Source: an uncultured Prochlorococcus sp. (GTDB taxonomy: Bacteria > Cyanobacteriota > Cyanobacteriia > PCC-6307 > Cyanobiaceae). Taken from it: a stretch of 39,800 nucleotides of DNA. The DNA is taken from contig CACLFQ010000007.1 of the NCBI GenBank assembly GCA_902606255.1, forward strand, positions 1 to 39,800, read 5' to 3'. The notes below the pieces were generated by a model. The model did no database searches. It was not told where the DNA came from and was given only the letters and a program-made list of their open reading frames with translations. This document shows, piece after piece, positions 19,726-29,821 of this stretch. The translations under genes were made by a program, and so were the position numbers. How positions within the stretch are numbered: the first letter of the stretch is position 1; every line of letters begins with the position of its first letter.

Positions 19726-22163
19726 TTGAAACAGTTTTTCAGTTGGAAACAATTTTCAAGGTATTCATCCTTATCTAATTTTAAGAAATCAATTAAAAAA
19801 TTTGATTTATTGGATTTGAAATTTAATTTATTTAGGTCTAATCTTACAGATTTATTTTTATTAGTTTCAATATCAAGGTAATGGTTACTTGTTATTATTT
19901 TGAGGAAGTAATCGTTTTTAAGTTGGGTTCTTTCATTTAAATATCCCAAACTGTATTGATTTGAGTAATAAATTTCATTGCTATTTATACAAAAGATTTT
20001 CCCTCGTTTAGATATTAAAAAAATATTTTCCCCATTATAGTATGTACAACAAGAAACGATTTTTTCAGTTGGTAAAAGTTTTGCAAGTATTAATCCTTGG
20101 GATTGTTTAGAAGTTGGTGTTAAAAATTTATTTGATAAATTAAAGTTAAAAATTCTTCCTATCGAGGTTAATATAATTAAATCTTTGTTTTCATTAGAAA
20201 TAAATGAATCGATTGTCTTTAGATTATTCTTTAATTTTGTAATTGTGAAAGTTCTATTACTCTTCAACATATCTTCATCAAATAAAACTTTTTTAAATCT
20301 TCCATCTGAATTTAATATGCATAAATAATTTCTAATTTCTTTTTTAATTGAATGAAAATTTATTATCTCACTTGGATGAATATTTCCAAGAATTCTATGA
20401 TCTAATTTATAGTCTTTATTAATACTTGATTCCCAATCAATGTTAAATACTTTTCCTGTATTTGTGATTCCAATTAATTTTATATTTTTTTCAATATTAA
20501 ATATAAATTTTTGAATATTTTTATTATCTATAATTTTATTTACAACTTCAAATGATTTCTTATAATTACTTGAAATCATCTTTTTTAAATAAAGTCTATT
20601 GTCTATATATAACTTTGTTTTTTTATTTATAAATTCTTCTAATATCTGATTATTAAGCGTTTCTAACTCTTCATTTTGATCTATATTTTTGATTACTTTT
20701 GTTTTTCTTGTAACATTATATTTTTTCTTTAATATTAATAATTCTTCTATAAGTAATTCAAGTAATAATTCTCTTTCGTTCAATAATTTTTGAAAATAAT
20801 TCTTTTTTTCTTCTAAATTTTTTATTTCATTATCAATTTGATTCTTTTCTAGATTTGTTAATTTTCTTAGTGGCATATCCAAAACTGAATATGCTTGTTT
20901 TTCACTTAAGAAAAAATTTTCAACTAATTTTGATTTAGCTTCCACAGAATTTTCCGATTCTTCAATAATTTCAATAACCTTTTTTATGTTTTTTGTAGCT
21001 TTAGATAAACCTTCTGATATTTCTAGTTTTTCAAGAGTGTTTTTTAGAAAATAAAAAGTTCTTTTTCTAATTGTTTCTTCTCTAAATTCAAGAAAATAGT
21101 TGAGATATTTTTTTAGGTTTAGTTGTATAGGCTTGCCTTTAATTAAAGCTAAGAATATTGCGCCAAAGTTTGTTTGTAGAGTTGTTTTTTTATATAAATT
21201 AGAAATAATGAGCTCAGAATTAGAATCTTTTTTTAGCTCTATTACAATTCTCATTCCATCTCTATCGCTCTCATCCCTAATATCAGAAATCCCATCAATT
21301 TTCCCTGAATTAACAAGTTCTGCGAGTTTTTCAATCCAACTTGCTTTATTGATTTGATAAGGAAGTTCCGTAATGATTAATGCATTCTTTTTATGTTTCC
21401 CTTTGCCTAAATTTATTTCTTCCGACTTTATAACTCCTCTTATTGTTAAAGATCCTCTTCCTGTTTCATAAAGTTCTTCTATTGCTCGACTATAAATTAA
21501 TTCTCCGCCTGTAGGAAAATCAGGCCCTTTAATAATGTTAGAAAGTTTTTTATCACTTATATCTTTATTTTTTACTAAAGCAACTAAACCATCCACAATT
21601 TCGCCTAGGTTGTGAGGGGGTATGTTTGTTGCCATGCCAACAGCAATACCTGATGAGCCGTTCAACAATAAAAATGGAAGTTGGGCCGGAAGAACATCTG
21701 GTTCTTTTTGAGAACCGTCAAAGTTATTTGAAAAGCTTACTGTTCCTGATCCAATTTCTTCAAGAAATCCTTTATGAGCTATCGGTGCTAATCTGGTTTC
21801 TGTATATCTCATTGCTGCTGGTGGATCATTATCTACAGATCCAAAATTTCCATGGCCGTCAAGAGTAGGATATTTAGTAGAAAAATTTTGTACTAGCCTT
21901 ACTAATGCATCATATACTGCTTGATCTCCATGAGGATGGTACTTTCCAAGTACATCTCCAACAACTCGCGCACACTTTCTAAATGGTTTATCAGGTGTTA
22001 AGCCTAATTCGTACATTGCAAATAGTATTCTTCTTTGTACTGGCTTAAGACCGTCTCTTGCATCGGGTAGAGCACGTCCAACTATTACGCTCATTGCATA
22101 CTCCAAATAAGAACGTTGCATTTCTTCTTGAAGTGAGATGGAAGTGAAGTTTTTCTTATCCAT
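19722..22163 (-). CDS. Type IIA topoisomerase subunit A (GyrA/ParC family)
   Basis: [66 protein letters not shown] (catalytic Tyr); 813 aa. No QRRGxxG GyrA box seen, so GyrA vs ParC is undecided. Confidence 0.94.
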   Translation of the reverse strand: MDKKNFTSISLQEEMQRSYLEYAMSVIVGRALPDARDGLKPVQRRILFAMYELGLTPDKPFRKCARVVGDVLGKYHPHGDQAVYDALVRLVQNFSTKYPTLDGHGNFGSVDNDPPAAMRYTETRLAPIAHKGFLEEIGSGTVSFSNNFDGSQKEPDVLPAQLPFLLLNGSSGIAVGMATNIPPHNLGEIVDGLVALVKNKDISDKKLSNIIKGPDFPTGGELIYSRAIEELYETGRGSLTIRGVIKSEEINLGKGKHKKNALIITELPYQINKASWIEKLAELVNSGKIDGISDIRDESDRDGMRIVIELKKDSNSELIISNLYKKTTLQTNFGAIFLALIKGKPIQLNLKKYLNYFLEFREETIRKRTFYFLKNTLEKLEISEGLSKATKNIKKVIEIIEESENSVEAKSKLVENFFLSEKQAYSVLDMPLRKLTNLEKNQIDNEIKNLEEKKNYFQKLLNERELLLELLIEELLILKKKYNVTRKTKVIKNIDQNEELETLNNQILEEFINKKTKLYIDNRLYLKKMISSNYKKSFEVVNKIIDNKNIQKFIFNIEKNIKLIGITNTGKVFNIDWESSINKDYKLDHRILGNIHPSEIINFHSIKKEIRNYLCILNSDGRFKKVLFDEDMLKSNRTFTITKLKNNLKTIDSFISNENKDLIILTSIGRIFNFNLSNKFLTPTSKQSQGLILAKLLPTEKIVSCCTYYNGENIFLISKRGKIFCINSNEIYYSNQYSLGYLNERTQLKNDYFLKIITSNHYLDIETNKNKSVRLDLNKLNFKSNKSNFLIDFLKLDKDEYLENCFQLKNCFN

Positions 22164-22240
22164 TAGAGCGCAAAATTTAAAAATTATTGATTAACTAAAT
22201 TAAGATTAATAGGTAAAACAATATTTACCAGTATTGAAAA

Positions 22241-23104
22241 TTAAGATGATTCAATTATTTTGGATTTTGCCAGCAATACATCTTTTTTAAGCTGTTCATT
22301 TTGTAGAAGAATTTCTGTAGAGGCTTGTAATTTTTCTCCCCATAACTGTTCTTTTCTATAGTCATAATTGACATATTTGGGATCTTTAGCCAAAGCTTTT
22401 TTTGCTAGCTGAATTGCTAATTTAGTATCATTAATTCTTACACATGAGGCCAGTCCTAGTAATGTTTCAGCATTTTCTTGAATTGAGATTGCACTTTCAA
22501 AAAGTTTGATTGATAGATTTATATTGTTCTTTTCGAAATAAGCTAAACCTTTATTATTGATTGCCTGCCAGAAATTAGGTTTAATTTTTATTGATTTATC
22601 AAATAATTTGATAGCTTCCAAGTAATTTTTTTCCATTAAAAAAATATTTCCTAGTTGAAAAATAGCTTTGTGGTTATTAGGTTCTAACTTTATTCCTTTT
22701 TCTAAAGCACTTTTTGCTTTTGTTTGTTGGGAAATTTTTAAGTAAATATTACTTTTAGCAAAATATATTTCGCTAATATTTGAATTGAGCTGTTCTGCTT
22801 TATTTAGAGAATTTAATGCGTTTTTATATTGTTTGTTAGCTATTTGTGCTTCTGCCAAAATTAACCATAGTTTTTCATCTTTCGCATATATTTTTACAGC
22901 TAATTTGGCTAAGTTAAGACTGTCTTTATATTGTCCAAAATAAAGTAGTTGATATGCATTTTTCCCTAGATATGAACTTTGCTTTTGTAAATTTTTTATT
23001 GTTGGGAAATAATAATATGGAACTATTGCTTGAACTTTTTCTACCTGAAGAAAATAAAAATTAATCAAGGAGATCCAGATTATTAGTTTTAAAAACTTTT
23101 TCAT
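22241..23104 (-). CDS. TPR-repeat protein with N-terminal signal/anchor
   Basis: Hydrophobic N-terminus and successive TPR motifs (ALEKGIKLEPNNHKAIFQLGNIFLMEKNYLEAIKLFDKSIKIKPNFWQAINNKGLAYF). Confidence 0.87.
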   Translation of the reverse strand: MKKFLKLIIWISLINFYFLQVEKVQAIVPYYYFPTIKNLQKQSSYLGKNAYQLLYFGQYKDSLNLAKLAVKIYAKDEKLWLILAEAQIANKQYKNALNSLNKAEQLNSNISEIYFAKSNIYLKISQQTKAKSALEKGIKLEPNNHKAIFQLGNIFLMEKNYLEAIKLFDKSIKIKPNFWQAINNKGLAYFEKNNINLSIKLFESAISIQENAETLLGLASCVRINDTKLAIQLAKKALAKDPKYVNYDYRKEQLWGEKLQASTEILLQNEQLKKDVLLAKSKIIESS

Positions 23105-24057
23105 ATTTTAATTTTTTTATTATTTAGATTTGCTCGTATGTTTCTTTTCCACATCCATGGTTTGATTCTTTTTAATGTAGTTCCTTTAAGCTTTTCTTTC
23201 CATGTTTTATCGTCCCAATTTAACGATTCAATACTAAGATTATTAATCCATTCTTTAGGTGTAGTTTCAAAATTATTGTTGTATGGCACTGACTTATTCC
23301 AAGGACATACATCTTGACAAATATCACATCCAGCAACCCATCCGTCTAAATTTTTTTCTATTTTCTTTGGAATAGTTTTATTTCTATTCTCTATTGTGTG
23401 ATATGCAATACATAGATCTGACTGTATTACAAAGGGTTCTACTATTGCCTTTGTGGGACAATGTTCTATACAAATATCACATTTTCCACAAAGTGATTGA
23501 TGAGGTTTATCTGGTATTAAATCTTTTGTAAGGATCATAAAACCTAAACTAAACCAAGAACCATTTTTTGTGCTTATTAAATTACTATTTTTACCTATCC
23601 AACCAATCCCTGACTCCTCTGCCCATGCTTTTTCAAGAAGCGGAGAGGTATCAACACATATTTTCCATTTGCAATCAGGAATTTCTAGGTTGATCCATTT
23701 ACCGATATTCTTTAATTTTTTTTGAATCACTTTATGATAATCTTCTCCCTGGCCAAATTTAGCTACCTTGAGGAAATTCTTGTTGTTGTTTTTTGAATTA
23801 ATGTAAGCAAATCCAACACTTAAAACACTTTTTGCATCTTCAAAAAGTGAGCCTATATTTCTTCTTTTTTCTGCTTCCATCCATTTCATTTCAGCATGGT
23901 GGTTATTTGATAACCATCTTTCTAGTGCATTAGTCCTTAATTTTATGCGCGAACTACCTGGTATTGAAGCTATTCCAGCAATTGCAAAACCTTCAAAAAT
24001 AGCTCTTTCTTTTAATTTTTTACTAAATTTTTTTTTGTCTTGAATTTTATCAATCAT
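23101..24057 (-). CDS. queG: Epoxyqueuosine reductase
   Basis: Two ferredoxin-like clusters CGKCDICIEHCPTKAI and GCDICQDVCPWN, plus WAEESGIGWIGKNSNLI. Stop overlaps downstream start (ATGA). Confidence 0.94.
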   Translation of the reverse strand: MIDKIQDKKKFSKKLKERAIFEGFAIAGIASIPGSSRIKLRTNALERWLSNNHHAEMKWMEAEKRRNIGSLFEDAKSVLSVGFAYINSKNNNKNFLKVAKFGQGEDYHKVIQKKLKNIGKWINLEIPDCKWKICVDTSPLLEKAWAEESGIGWIGKNSNLISTKNGSWFSLGFMILTKDLIPDKPHQSLCGKCDICIEHCPTKAIVEPFVIQSDLCIAYHTIENRNKTIPKKIEKNLDGWVAGCDICQDVCPWNKSVPYNNNFETTPKEWINNLSIESLNWDDKTWKEKLKGTTLKRIKPWMWKRNIRANLNNKKIKI

Positions 24058-24122
24058 TTTTTTATTTTTTATAGCATTTCTATTAAAAGTTATTTTTGGG
24101 GAATAAACTTATAAATAAATTA

Positions 24123-24145
24123 GATATATTTAAAAAAAATATATC
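24123..24145. repeat. AT-rich inverted repeat GATATATTT-AAAAA-AAATATATC in a divergent intergenic region
   Basis: 9-bp perfect arms at 24123-24131 and 24137-24145, read directly. Confidence 0.6.
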
Positions 24146-24203
24146 CTAACTCAGTAAAAACAGCTAAATTATTAGTAAAGTTAATATAGTTAGAAAGGTT
24201 ATT

Positions 24204-24938
24204 TTGGTTGAAATTAATAAAAATCAAGATTCTAATTTAGGATCTAGGCTTCAACAAGATCTAAAAAATGATCTTATAGCGGGCTTGTTAGTTGTAATAC
24301 CCTTAGCAACAACAATATGGCTTTCATCATTAGTTAGTAAATTTGTTTTAACGTTAGTTACTTCAGTTCCAAAGCAATTAAATCCTTTTATTACTTTAAA
24401 TCCTTTATTACAAGATTTAATTAATCTTACTTTAGGTTTAACTGTTCCCCTATTAGCCATTTTGCTTATAGGCTTGATGGCGAGAAATTTTGTAGGAAGG
24501 TGGTTATTAGAATTTGGAGAGGGTACTTTATCAAAAATCCCAGTAGCTGGAGCGGTTTATAAAACTCTTAAACAATTGCTAGAAACTTTCTTAAGTAATA
24601 AATCTAACAGATTTAGAAGAGTTGTTTTAGTTGAATATCCTCGTGAGGGACTTTATAGTGTAGGCTTTGTAACTGGAGATGTAGGGCCTTCTCTGCAGCC
24701 AGAATTGGAAGAAAAATTACTTAGTGTTTTTATACCTACAGCACCAAACCCAACTACTGGATGGTACACACTTGTTCCTGAGTCTTCTGTTAAGGATTTG
24801 GATATTTCCGTTGAAGATGCTTTTAGAACAATAATTTCAGCTGGGATAGTTAATCCAGATGAGAAAAATAACACTACAAATCCAACATTTTCAAAATTGT
24901 TTTCTCAATTACGAGCTTCCACTAATACTTCTTCTTAA
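24204..24938 (+). CDS. DUF502-family membrane protein
   Basis: LIAGLLVVIPLATTIWLSSL, two TM segments, RRVVLVEYPREGLYSVGFVTGD, FIPTAPNPTTGWYTLVPES. TTG start. Confidence 0.87.
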   Translation: MVEINKNQDSNLGSRLQQDLKNDLIAGLLVVIPLATTIWLSSLVSKFVLTLVTSVPKQLNPFITLNPLLQDLINLTLGLTVPLLAILLIGLMARNFVGRWLLEFGEGTLSKIPVAGAVYKTLKQLLETFLSNKSNRFRRVVLVEYPREGLYSVGFVTGDVGPSLQPELEEKLLSVFIPTAPNPTTGWYTLVPESSVKDLDISVEDAFRTIISAGIVNPDEKNNTTNPTFSKLFSQLRASTNTSS

Positions 24939-25559
24939 TTGATGCATAATAGATCCCTTTCTAGAGAATTATCTTTAATTTCTCTTGGCCTTATAAAAGA
25001 TAAAGGTGATTTTAAATTAAATAAATTTCAGATAGAAGAAATTTTTGAATCTGCTTTGGATTCTTTAATAAACCATTGCAGAGAGGAATTAGATAATTGC
25101 GAGTCAGAGTTAGAAAATGCTTCACAAAAAATATTAGATAGTGAATTGCAAGAAGGTGTCGATTCTTCTTATTCAAAAGTTCGAGATGAGTTAAAAAAAT
25201 CTCTGGCAAAAATTGAAACTGTAATGAATACACTCTCAATAACTCTAGACTTTCCAAAATTAATTGTTTCTAGTTATCAAATTGATATTAGAGACGATGT
25301 GAATCAAAGAATTTGCAATATAGTTAATAACCTTAAAAGTATTGATTCTGATATCGATCAAGCAATGGATGGCTGGAGATTAAAAAGATTACCAAGAATA
25401 GATAGGGATATTTTGCGTTTAGCTTACGTGGATATCAATTTTTTGAACACACCTGTAGCTGTAGCTTGTGATGAGGCTGTTAATTTAGCTAATAAATATA
25501 GCGACCTTCAAGGAAGAAAATTTATTAATGGAGTTTTAAGGAGATTACAAACAATTTAA
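24939..25559 (+). CDS. nusB: Transcription antitermination factor NusB
   Basis: MMHNRSLSRELSLISLGLI ... WRLKRLPRIDRDILRLAYVDINFLNTPVAVACDEAVNLANKYSDLQGRKFINGVLRRL. Confidence 0.93.
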   Translation: MMHNRSLSRELSLISLGLIKDKGDFKLNKFQIEEIFESALDSLINHCREELDNCESELENASQKILDSELQEGVDSSYSKVRDELKKSLAKIETVMNTLSITLDFPKLIVSSYQIDIRDDVNQRICNIVNNLKSIDSDIDQAMDGWRLKRLPRIDRDILRLAYVDINFLNTPVAVACDEAVNLANKYSDLQGRKFINGVLRRLQTI

Positions 25560-25622
25560 TTGGCATCATTATTTGATATAAATAAATAGTATTTTAAAAT
25601 TATCAAATAAGAATTATTAATA

Positions 25623-26852
25623 ATGACTAATATTGATTCCGATAATTCACGTGAATGGGCTGCACAAGCATATGCACTTTTAAAAAAACGACAGGAAGAG
25701 CAAAAGCAAGAATTACAGAAGCAGGAAGAGCAAAAGCAAGAATTACAGAAGCAGGAAGAGCAAAAGCAAGAATTGATTGATAATACTAATAAAGAAAAAT
25801 TTCCTGGACAGTCTAAAACTATTGCTGAAACTGAATTAGGAGAATTTGATGATAATTTTACTTGGTCTGCAATGGTGTTAGCTGCTCAAGGAAAAAAAAT
25901 AAATCAAATATCGATTGATGAAATTGATTGGTTAACTAAATTACGTAGAGGATTAGAAGAAACTCGCAAAGGATTTGTTACTGAATTATTGGATAAATTG
26001 GGTGATGATCCTCTTACCCCCGAATCTCTTGATGATTTAGAAACTCTATTAATAAGAGCTGATGTAGGTATTGATTCAACCGATAAAGTTATAAATTCTC
26101 TCAGAACAAAATTAAACGAGGAAGTCTTAGGTGGTGAAGCAGGAATAAAATTTTTGAAGAAGGAATTAAAATTAATTATAGATAAACCAATAAAAAATTC
26201 GGGAACTGATATCTTAGTTCCTCAAAAGGGTAAGTTAAATGTCTGGTTATTAGTAGGAGTTAATGGCGTTGGTAAAACTACTACATTAGGAAAATTAGCA
26301 TATTTATCATCCAAAAGTAACTATAAAACTTTGATAGCTGCGGCTGATACTTTTAGAGCGGCTGCAGTAGAACAACTTAAAGTATGGGGAGATAGAAGTA
26401 ATGTTGACGTTATATCTAATCAATCAAAAAATGCTGATCCAGCTGCTGTAGTTTTTGACGCAATTAATTCTGCAAAAAAGAGAAATGTTGATTTATTACT
26501 TGTTGATACGGCGGGTAGATTGCAAACAAAAAATAATTTGATGGATGAATTAGCAAAAATAAAAAAAATTATTGATAAAAAAGTTCCAGATGCAATTGTT
26601 GAATCATTATTAGTTTTAGATGCAAGTCAGGGTCAAAATGGCTTAAAGCAAGCAAAAAGTTTCGCTAAATCTGCAGATTTAAGTGGAGCAATTATTACTA
26701 AATTAGATGGGACTTCTAGAGGTGGAGTCTCTTTAGCTGTATCTGAAGAAGTAAATTTGCCTATAAGGTTTATTGGAGCTGGTGAAGGTATAAAAGATTT
26801 GAGACCATTTAATAGTTATGAATTTGTAGAGGCTATGCTTGCAGATAAATAA
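25623..26852 (+). CDS. ftsY: Signal recognition particle receptor FtsY
   Basis: VGVNGVGKTTTLGKLAYL, AADTFRAAAVEQLKVW, LLVDTAGRLQTKNNLMDEL, ITKLDGTSRGGVSLAV, FIGAGEGIKDLRPF. Confidence 0.97.
   Translation: MTNIDSDNSREWAAQAYALLKKRQEEQKQELQKQEEQKQELQKQEEQKQELIDNTNKEKFPGQSKTIAETELGEFDDNFTWSAMVLAAQGKKINQISIDEIDWLTKLRRGLEETRKGFVTELLDKLGDDPLTPESLDDLETLLIRADVGIDSTDKVINSLRTKLNEEVLGGEAGIKFLKKELKLIIDKPIKNSGTDILVPQKGKLNVWLLVGVNGVGKTTTLGKLAYLSSKSNYKTLIAAADTFRAAAVEQLKVWGDRSNVDVISNQSKNADPAAVVFDAINSAKKRNVDLLLVDTAGRLQTKNNLMDELAKIKKIIDKKVPDAIVESLLVLDASQGQNGLKQAKSFAKSADLSGAIITKLDGTSRGGVSLAVSEEVNLPIRFIGAGEGIKDLRPFNSYEFVEAMLADK
25692..25774 (+). repeat. 30-bp in-frame tandem repeat in the FtsY N-terminal region (about 2.8 copies)
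   Basis: Unit caggaagagcaaaagcaagaattacagaag repeated at 25692 and 25722, with a partial third copy from 25752; encodes QEEQKQELQK. Confidence 0.92.
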
Positions 26853-26920
26853 ATATTTAATGAAATTTTTTTTAAAAATTTAAATTTAATGTTAAAACAT
26901 ACTTATCTATTAGATTCGTT

Positions 26921-28264
26921 TTGACAAATAATCAAAAAGAAAAAATATTTTCGAATAAATTTATTCAAAATTTTTTAGAAAATGAATCTACAGTAACTTT
27001 AAAAAATAAATATAAATTTGTTGAAATTGCATCTTCATTAGCATATTATTTAAAATCATTCTCCAACATAAATAAATTACTTGATTATATATGCTTAATT
27101 TTTAAACATATTTTTTCTGAGAATATAATCTTAATTATTCCTCTAAATTATGAGGGGGAGATATGGAATGAAAATATAAAAATTTCCGCTAATGGGGAAT
27201 ATCTAAAAATTCAAGAAGAAATTAATAGTTTTTTGAATAAATTTCATTTTTCAAAAAATTTTAAAATAAAAGAAATCTCAACTTTTGAAAATGCTTTAAA
27301 AAAAAAATTTAAAGAATATAAAATTGAAACAAAAAAAATTTCATCTAGAGGTAAATGTAGAGGATTTATTTATATTTTCAGCACAGATATGTCAAGGCAG
27401 TCGATTTCTGAAGATGATAATTTTAATTTTATTGAAAATTGTTTAGCTGTTGGATTAGAAAATGACTATTTAATAAAAACAAAGAAAAAGCATGAAAACT
27501 TAGATAGAGAAATTTCAACTGGTGCTGAAATTCAATCTCAATTACTCCCGGATTATTGTCCAATTATCTATGGTCTAGACCTTGCTGCTCATTGTAGACC
27601 AGCTCTCCAGCTTGGCGGGGATTACTATGATTTCATGTGTTTGAAGACGAATATATCCGAAAAAAGAAAAGACAAAGCAAGATGGGCCTTTGTAATAGGT
27701 GATGTCATGGGTAAAGGTATTCCAGCAGGTCTTTTAATGACTATGTTAAGAGGAATGCTACGTGCAGAGGTTCTTACAGGTCTGCCTCCAGATAGAATTT
27801 TGCATGATTTGAATCAATTAGCAATAAATGATTTAGATCAATCGCATAGATTTGTGACATTGTTTTATTCAGATTACGACCCTAGAACTAGAAAATTGAG
27901 GTTCGCTAATGCAGCACATAATCCTCCTTTGCTATGGAAAAGTTCAGATCAGAAAATTATAAAACTCGATGCAGAAGGATTTGTACTTGGACTACAAAAA
28001 GATGCTGATTATCATTGTGGTGAAATTAAGCTTAATGAAAATGATTTAGTACTCTATTACACAGATGGAGTAACTGATGCTTCTAACTCTTTAGGGCAAA
28101 GATTTGATGAAGAAAGGTTAATTAAAATCCTTACAAAATTATGCAAGCAATCTTATACATCTCAAGAAATCCTAAATAAAATATTCAAAAAATTAGATGA
28201 TTTTACGGGACAAAATAGACATCTGGAAGATGATGCATCGATGGTTATTTTTCAATTGAGATAG
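26921..28264 (+). CDS. SpoIIE/RsbU-type PP2C serine phosphatase with divergent N-terminal (possible GAF-like) region
   Basis: EIQSQLLPDYCP, LQLGGDYYDFM, GDVMGKGIPAGLLMTMLRG, ANAAHNPPLLW, YTDGVTDASN, EDDASMVIFQL. TTG start, so the exact N-terminus is uncertain. Confidence 0.9.
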   Translation: MTNNQKEKIFSNKFIQNFLENESTVTLKNKYKFVEIASSLAYYLKSFSNINKLLDYICLIFKHIFSENIILIIPLNYEGEIWNENIKISANGEYLKIQEEINSFLNKFHFSKNFKIKEISTFENALKKKFKEYKIETKKISSRGKCRGFIYIFSTDMSRQSISEDDNFNFIENCLAVGLENDYLIKTKKKHENLDREISTGAEIQSQLLPDYCPIIYGLDLAAHCRPALQLGGDYYDFMCLKTNISEKRKDKARWAFVIGDVMGKGIPAGLLMTMLRGMLRAEVLTGLPPDRILHDLNQLAINDLDQSHRFVTLFYSDYDPRTRKLRFANAAHNPPLLWKSSDQKIIKLDAEGFVLGLQKDADYHCGEIKLNENDLVLYYTDGVTDASNSLGQRFDEERLIKILTKLCKQSYTSQEILNKIFKKLDDFTGQNRHLEDDASMVIFQLR

Positions 28265-28325
28265 AGATTTTTGTCACTTTTATAAAAAAATGCTTTATTA
28301 GAGATACTTAAAGTTACTAATTAAT

Positions 28326-29705
28326 ATGGCGAAAGTTTGGAGTAAAAGGTTTGATAATTCACTTGACCCTTTTATTGAAAGGTTTAATGCTTCAATTGGT
28401 TTTGATAGAAAGCTCATTTTAGAAGATTTAGATTGCTCTATTGCTCATGCGAAAATGCTTGGTAAAACTCAAGTTTTATCCTCTTCCGAAGCTTTGAAAA
28501 TTATTAATGGTCTAGAGTCAATAAAAGTTGAGTATTTGGAGGGTAAATTTTCTCCTGGTACACCTTCTGAAGATATTCACTATTGTATAGAAGAAAAACT
28601 AATAAGTTTAATTGGTGAAACTGGAAAAAAATTACATACAGGTAGAAGTAGAAATGATCAAGTTGGCACAGATATAAGATTGTGGCTAAGAAAAGAGATT
28701 GATAATATTCAAATTTTAATAACCGATTTGCAAAAATCCTTCTTAAATCTTGCGAAATCTAATATTTATACTTTAATCCCTGGATATACTCACATGCAAA
28801 GAGCTCAACCATTATCTTTGGCTCATCATTTATTGGCTTATATAGAAATGCTCCAAAGAGACCGTGAAAGGTTTAAAGAAGTACGCGCAAGAGTTAATAT
28901 TTCTCCTTTAGGAGCTGCAGCATTAGCGGGAACAAAAATAAAAATAGATAGGCACTTTACAGCTGAAGAATTGGGTTTTGAAAAGATTTATAAAAACAGT
29001 ATTGATGCAGTTAGCGATAGAGATTTTTGTATAGAGTTTGTTTCTGCATCTGCTTTGTTAATGTCTCATTTAAGTAAAATTTCAGAGGAGATAATTTTAT
29101 GGGTAACTGATGAATTTTCTTTTGCAAAATTAACAGATAAATGTGCCACAGGAAGTAGCTTAATGCCGCAGAAAAAAAATCCTGACGTTCCAGAGTTGAT
29201 TAGAGGTAAGACCGGAAGAGTGTATGGAAATCTCCAAGCTTTATTAACTATGGTCAAAGGGGTACCGCTTTCATACAACAAGGATTATCAAGAGGATAAA
29301 GAGCCAATATTTGATACTGCAGAAACAATATCTTCTTGTATTAAAGCAATGACTATTTTAATTAATGAGGGCATTGAATTTAATATTAAAAATTTATCTG
29401 ATTCTGTAGAAAATGACTTCTCTAATGCTACTGATTTAGCAGATTACTTAGTTGGTAAAGATGTTCCTTTTAGGACCGCCTATCAAGTTGTTGGTGAAAT
29501 AGTTAAATATTGTATGGAGAGAAAAATGTTATTTAAAAATCTCAAAATTGATGAATTTAAAAAATTTCATCCCGAATTTGATGAGGATGTTTTTGAAGAT
29601 CTTAAACCTCTTAATGTCGTAAAATCAAGAAATAGTGAAGGTGGTACAGGTTTTGTTCAGGTAGAAAAAGAGGTAAATAAATGGCAAAAAAAATTGTTAC
29701 TTTGA
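28326..29705 (+). CDS. argH: Argininosuccinate lyase
   Basis: [55 protein letters not shown] signature. Confidence 0.97.
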   Translation: MAKVWSKRFDNSLDPFIERFNASIGFDRKLILEDLDCSIAHAKMLGKTQVLSSSEALKIINGLESIKVEYLEGKFSPGTPSEDIHYCIEEKLISLIGETGKKLHTGRSRNDQVGTDIRLWLRKEIDNIQILITDLQKSFLNLAKSNIYTLIPGYTHMQRAQPLSLAHHLLAYIEMLQRDRERFKEVRARVNISPLGAAALAGTKIKIDRHFTAEELGFEKIYKNSIDAVSDRDFCIEFVSASALLMSHLSKISEEIILWVTDEFSFAKLTDKCATGSSLMPQKKNPDVPELIRGKTGRVYGNLQALLTMVKGVPLSYNKDYQEDKEPIFDTAETISSCIKAMTILINEGIEFNIKNLSDSVENDFSNATDLADYLVGKDVPFRTAYQVVGEIVKYCMERKMLFKNLKIDEFKKFHPEFDEDVFEDLKPLNVVKSRNSEGGTGFVQVEKEVNKWQKKLLL

Positions 29706-29821
29706 ATCTAAATTATTTTTCTACAACAAGGGTATCCTTTGAAGTAGAATAGTAAAGTAAACGTTATGGGATAACTCATTGTAGTTTTTTTATAAGGTAA
29801 ATTTTCTTTGTTGATTTTAAA

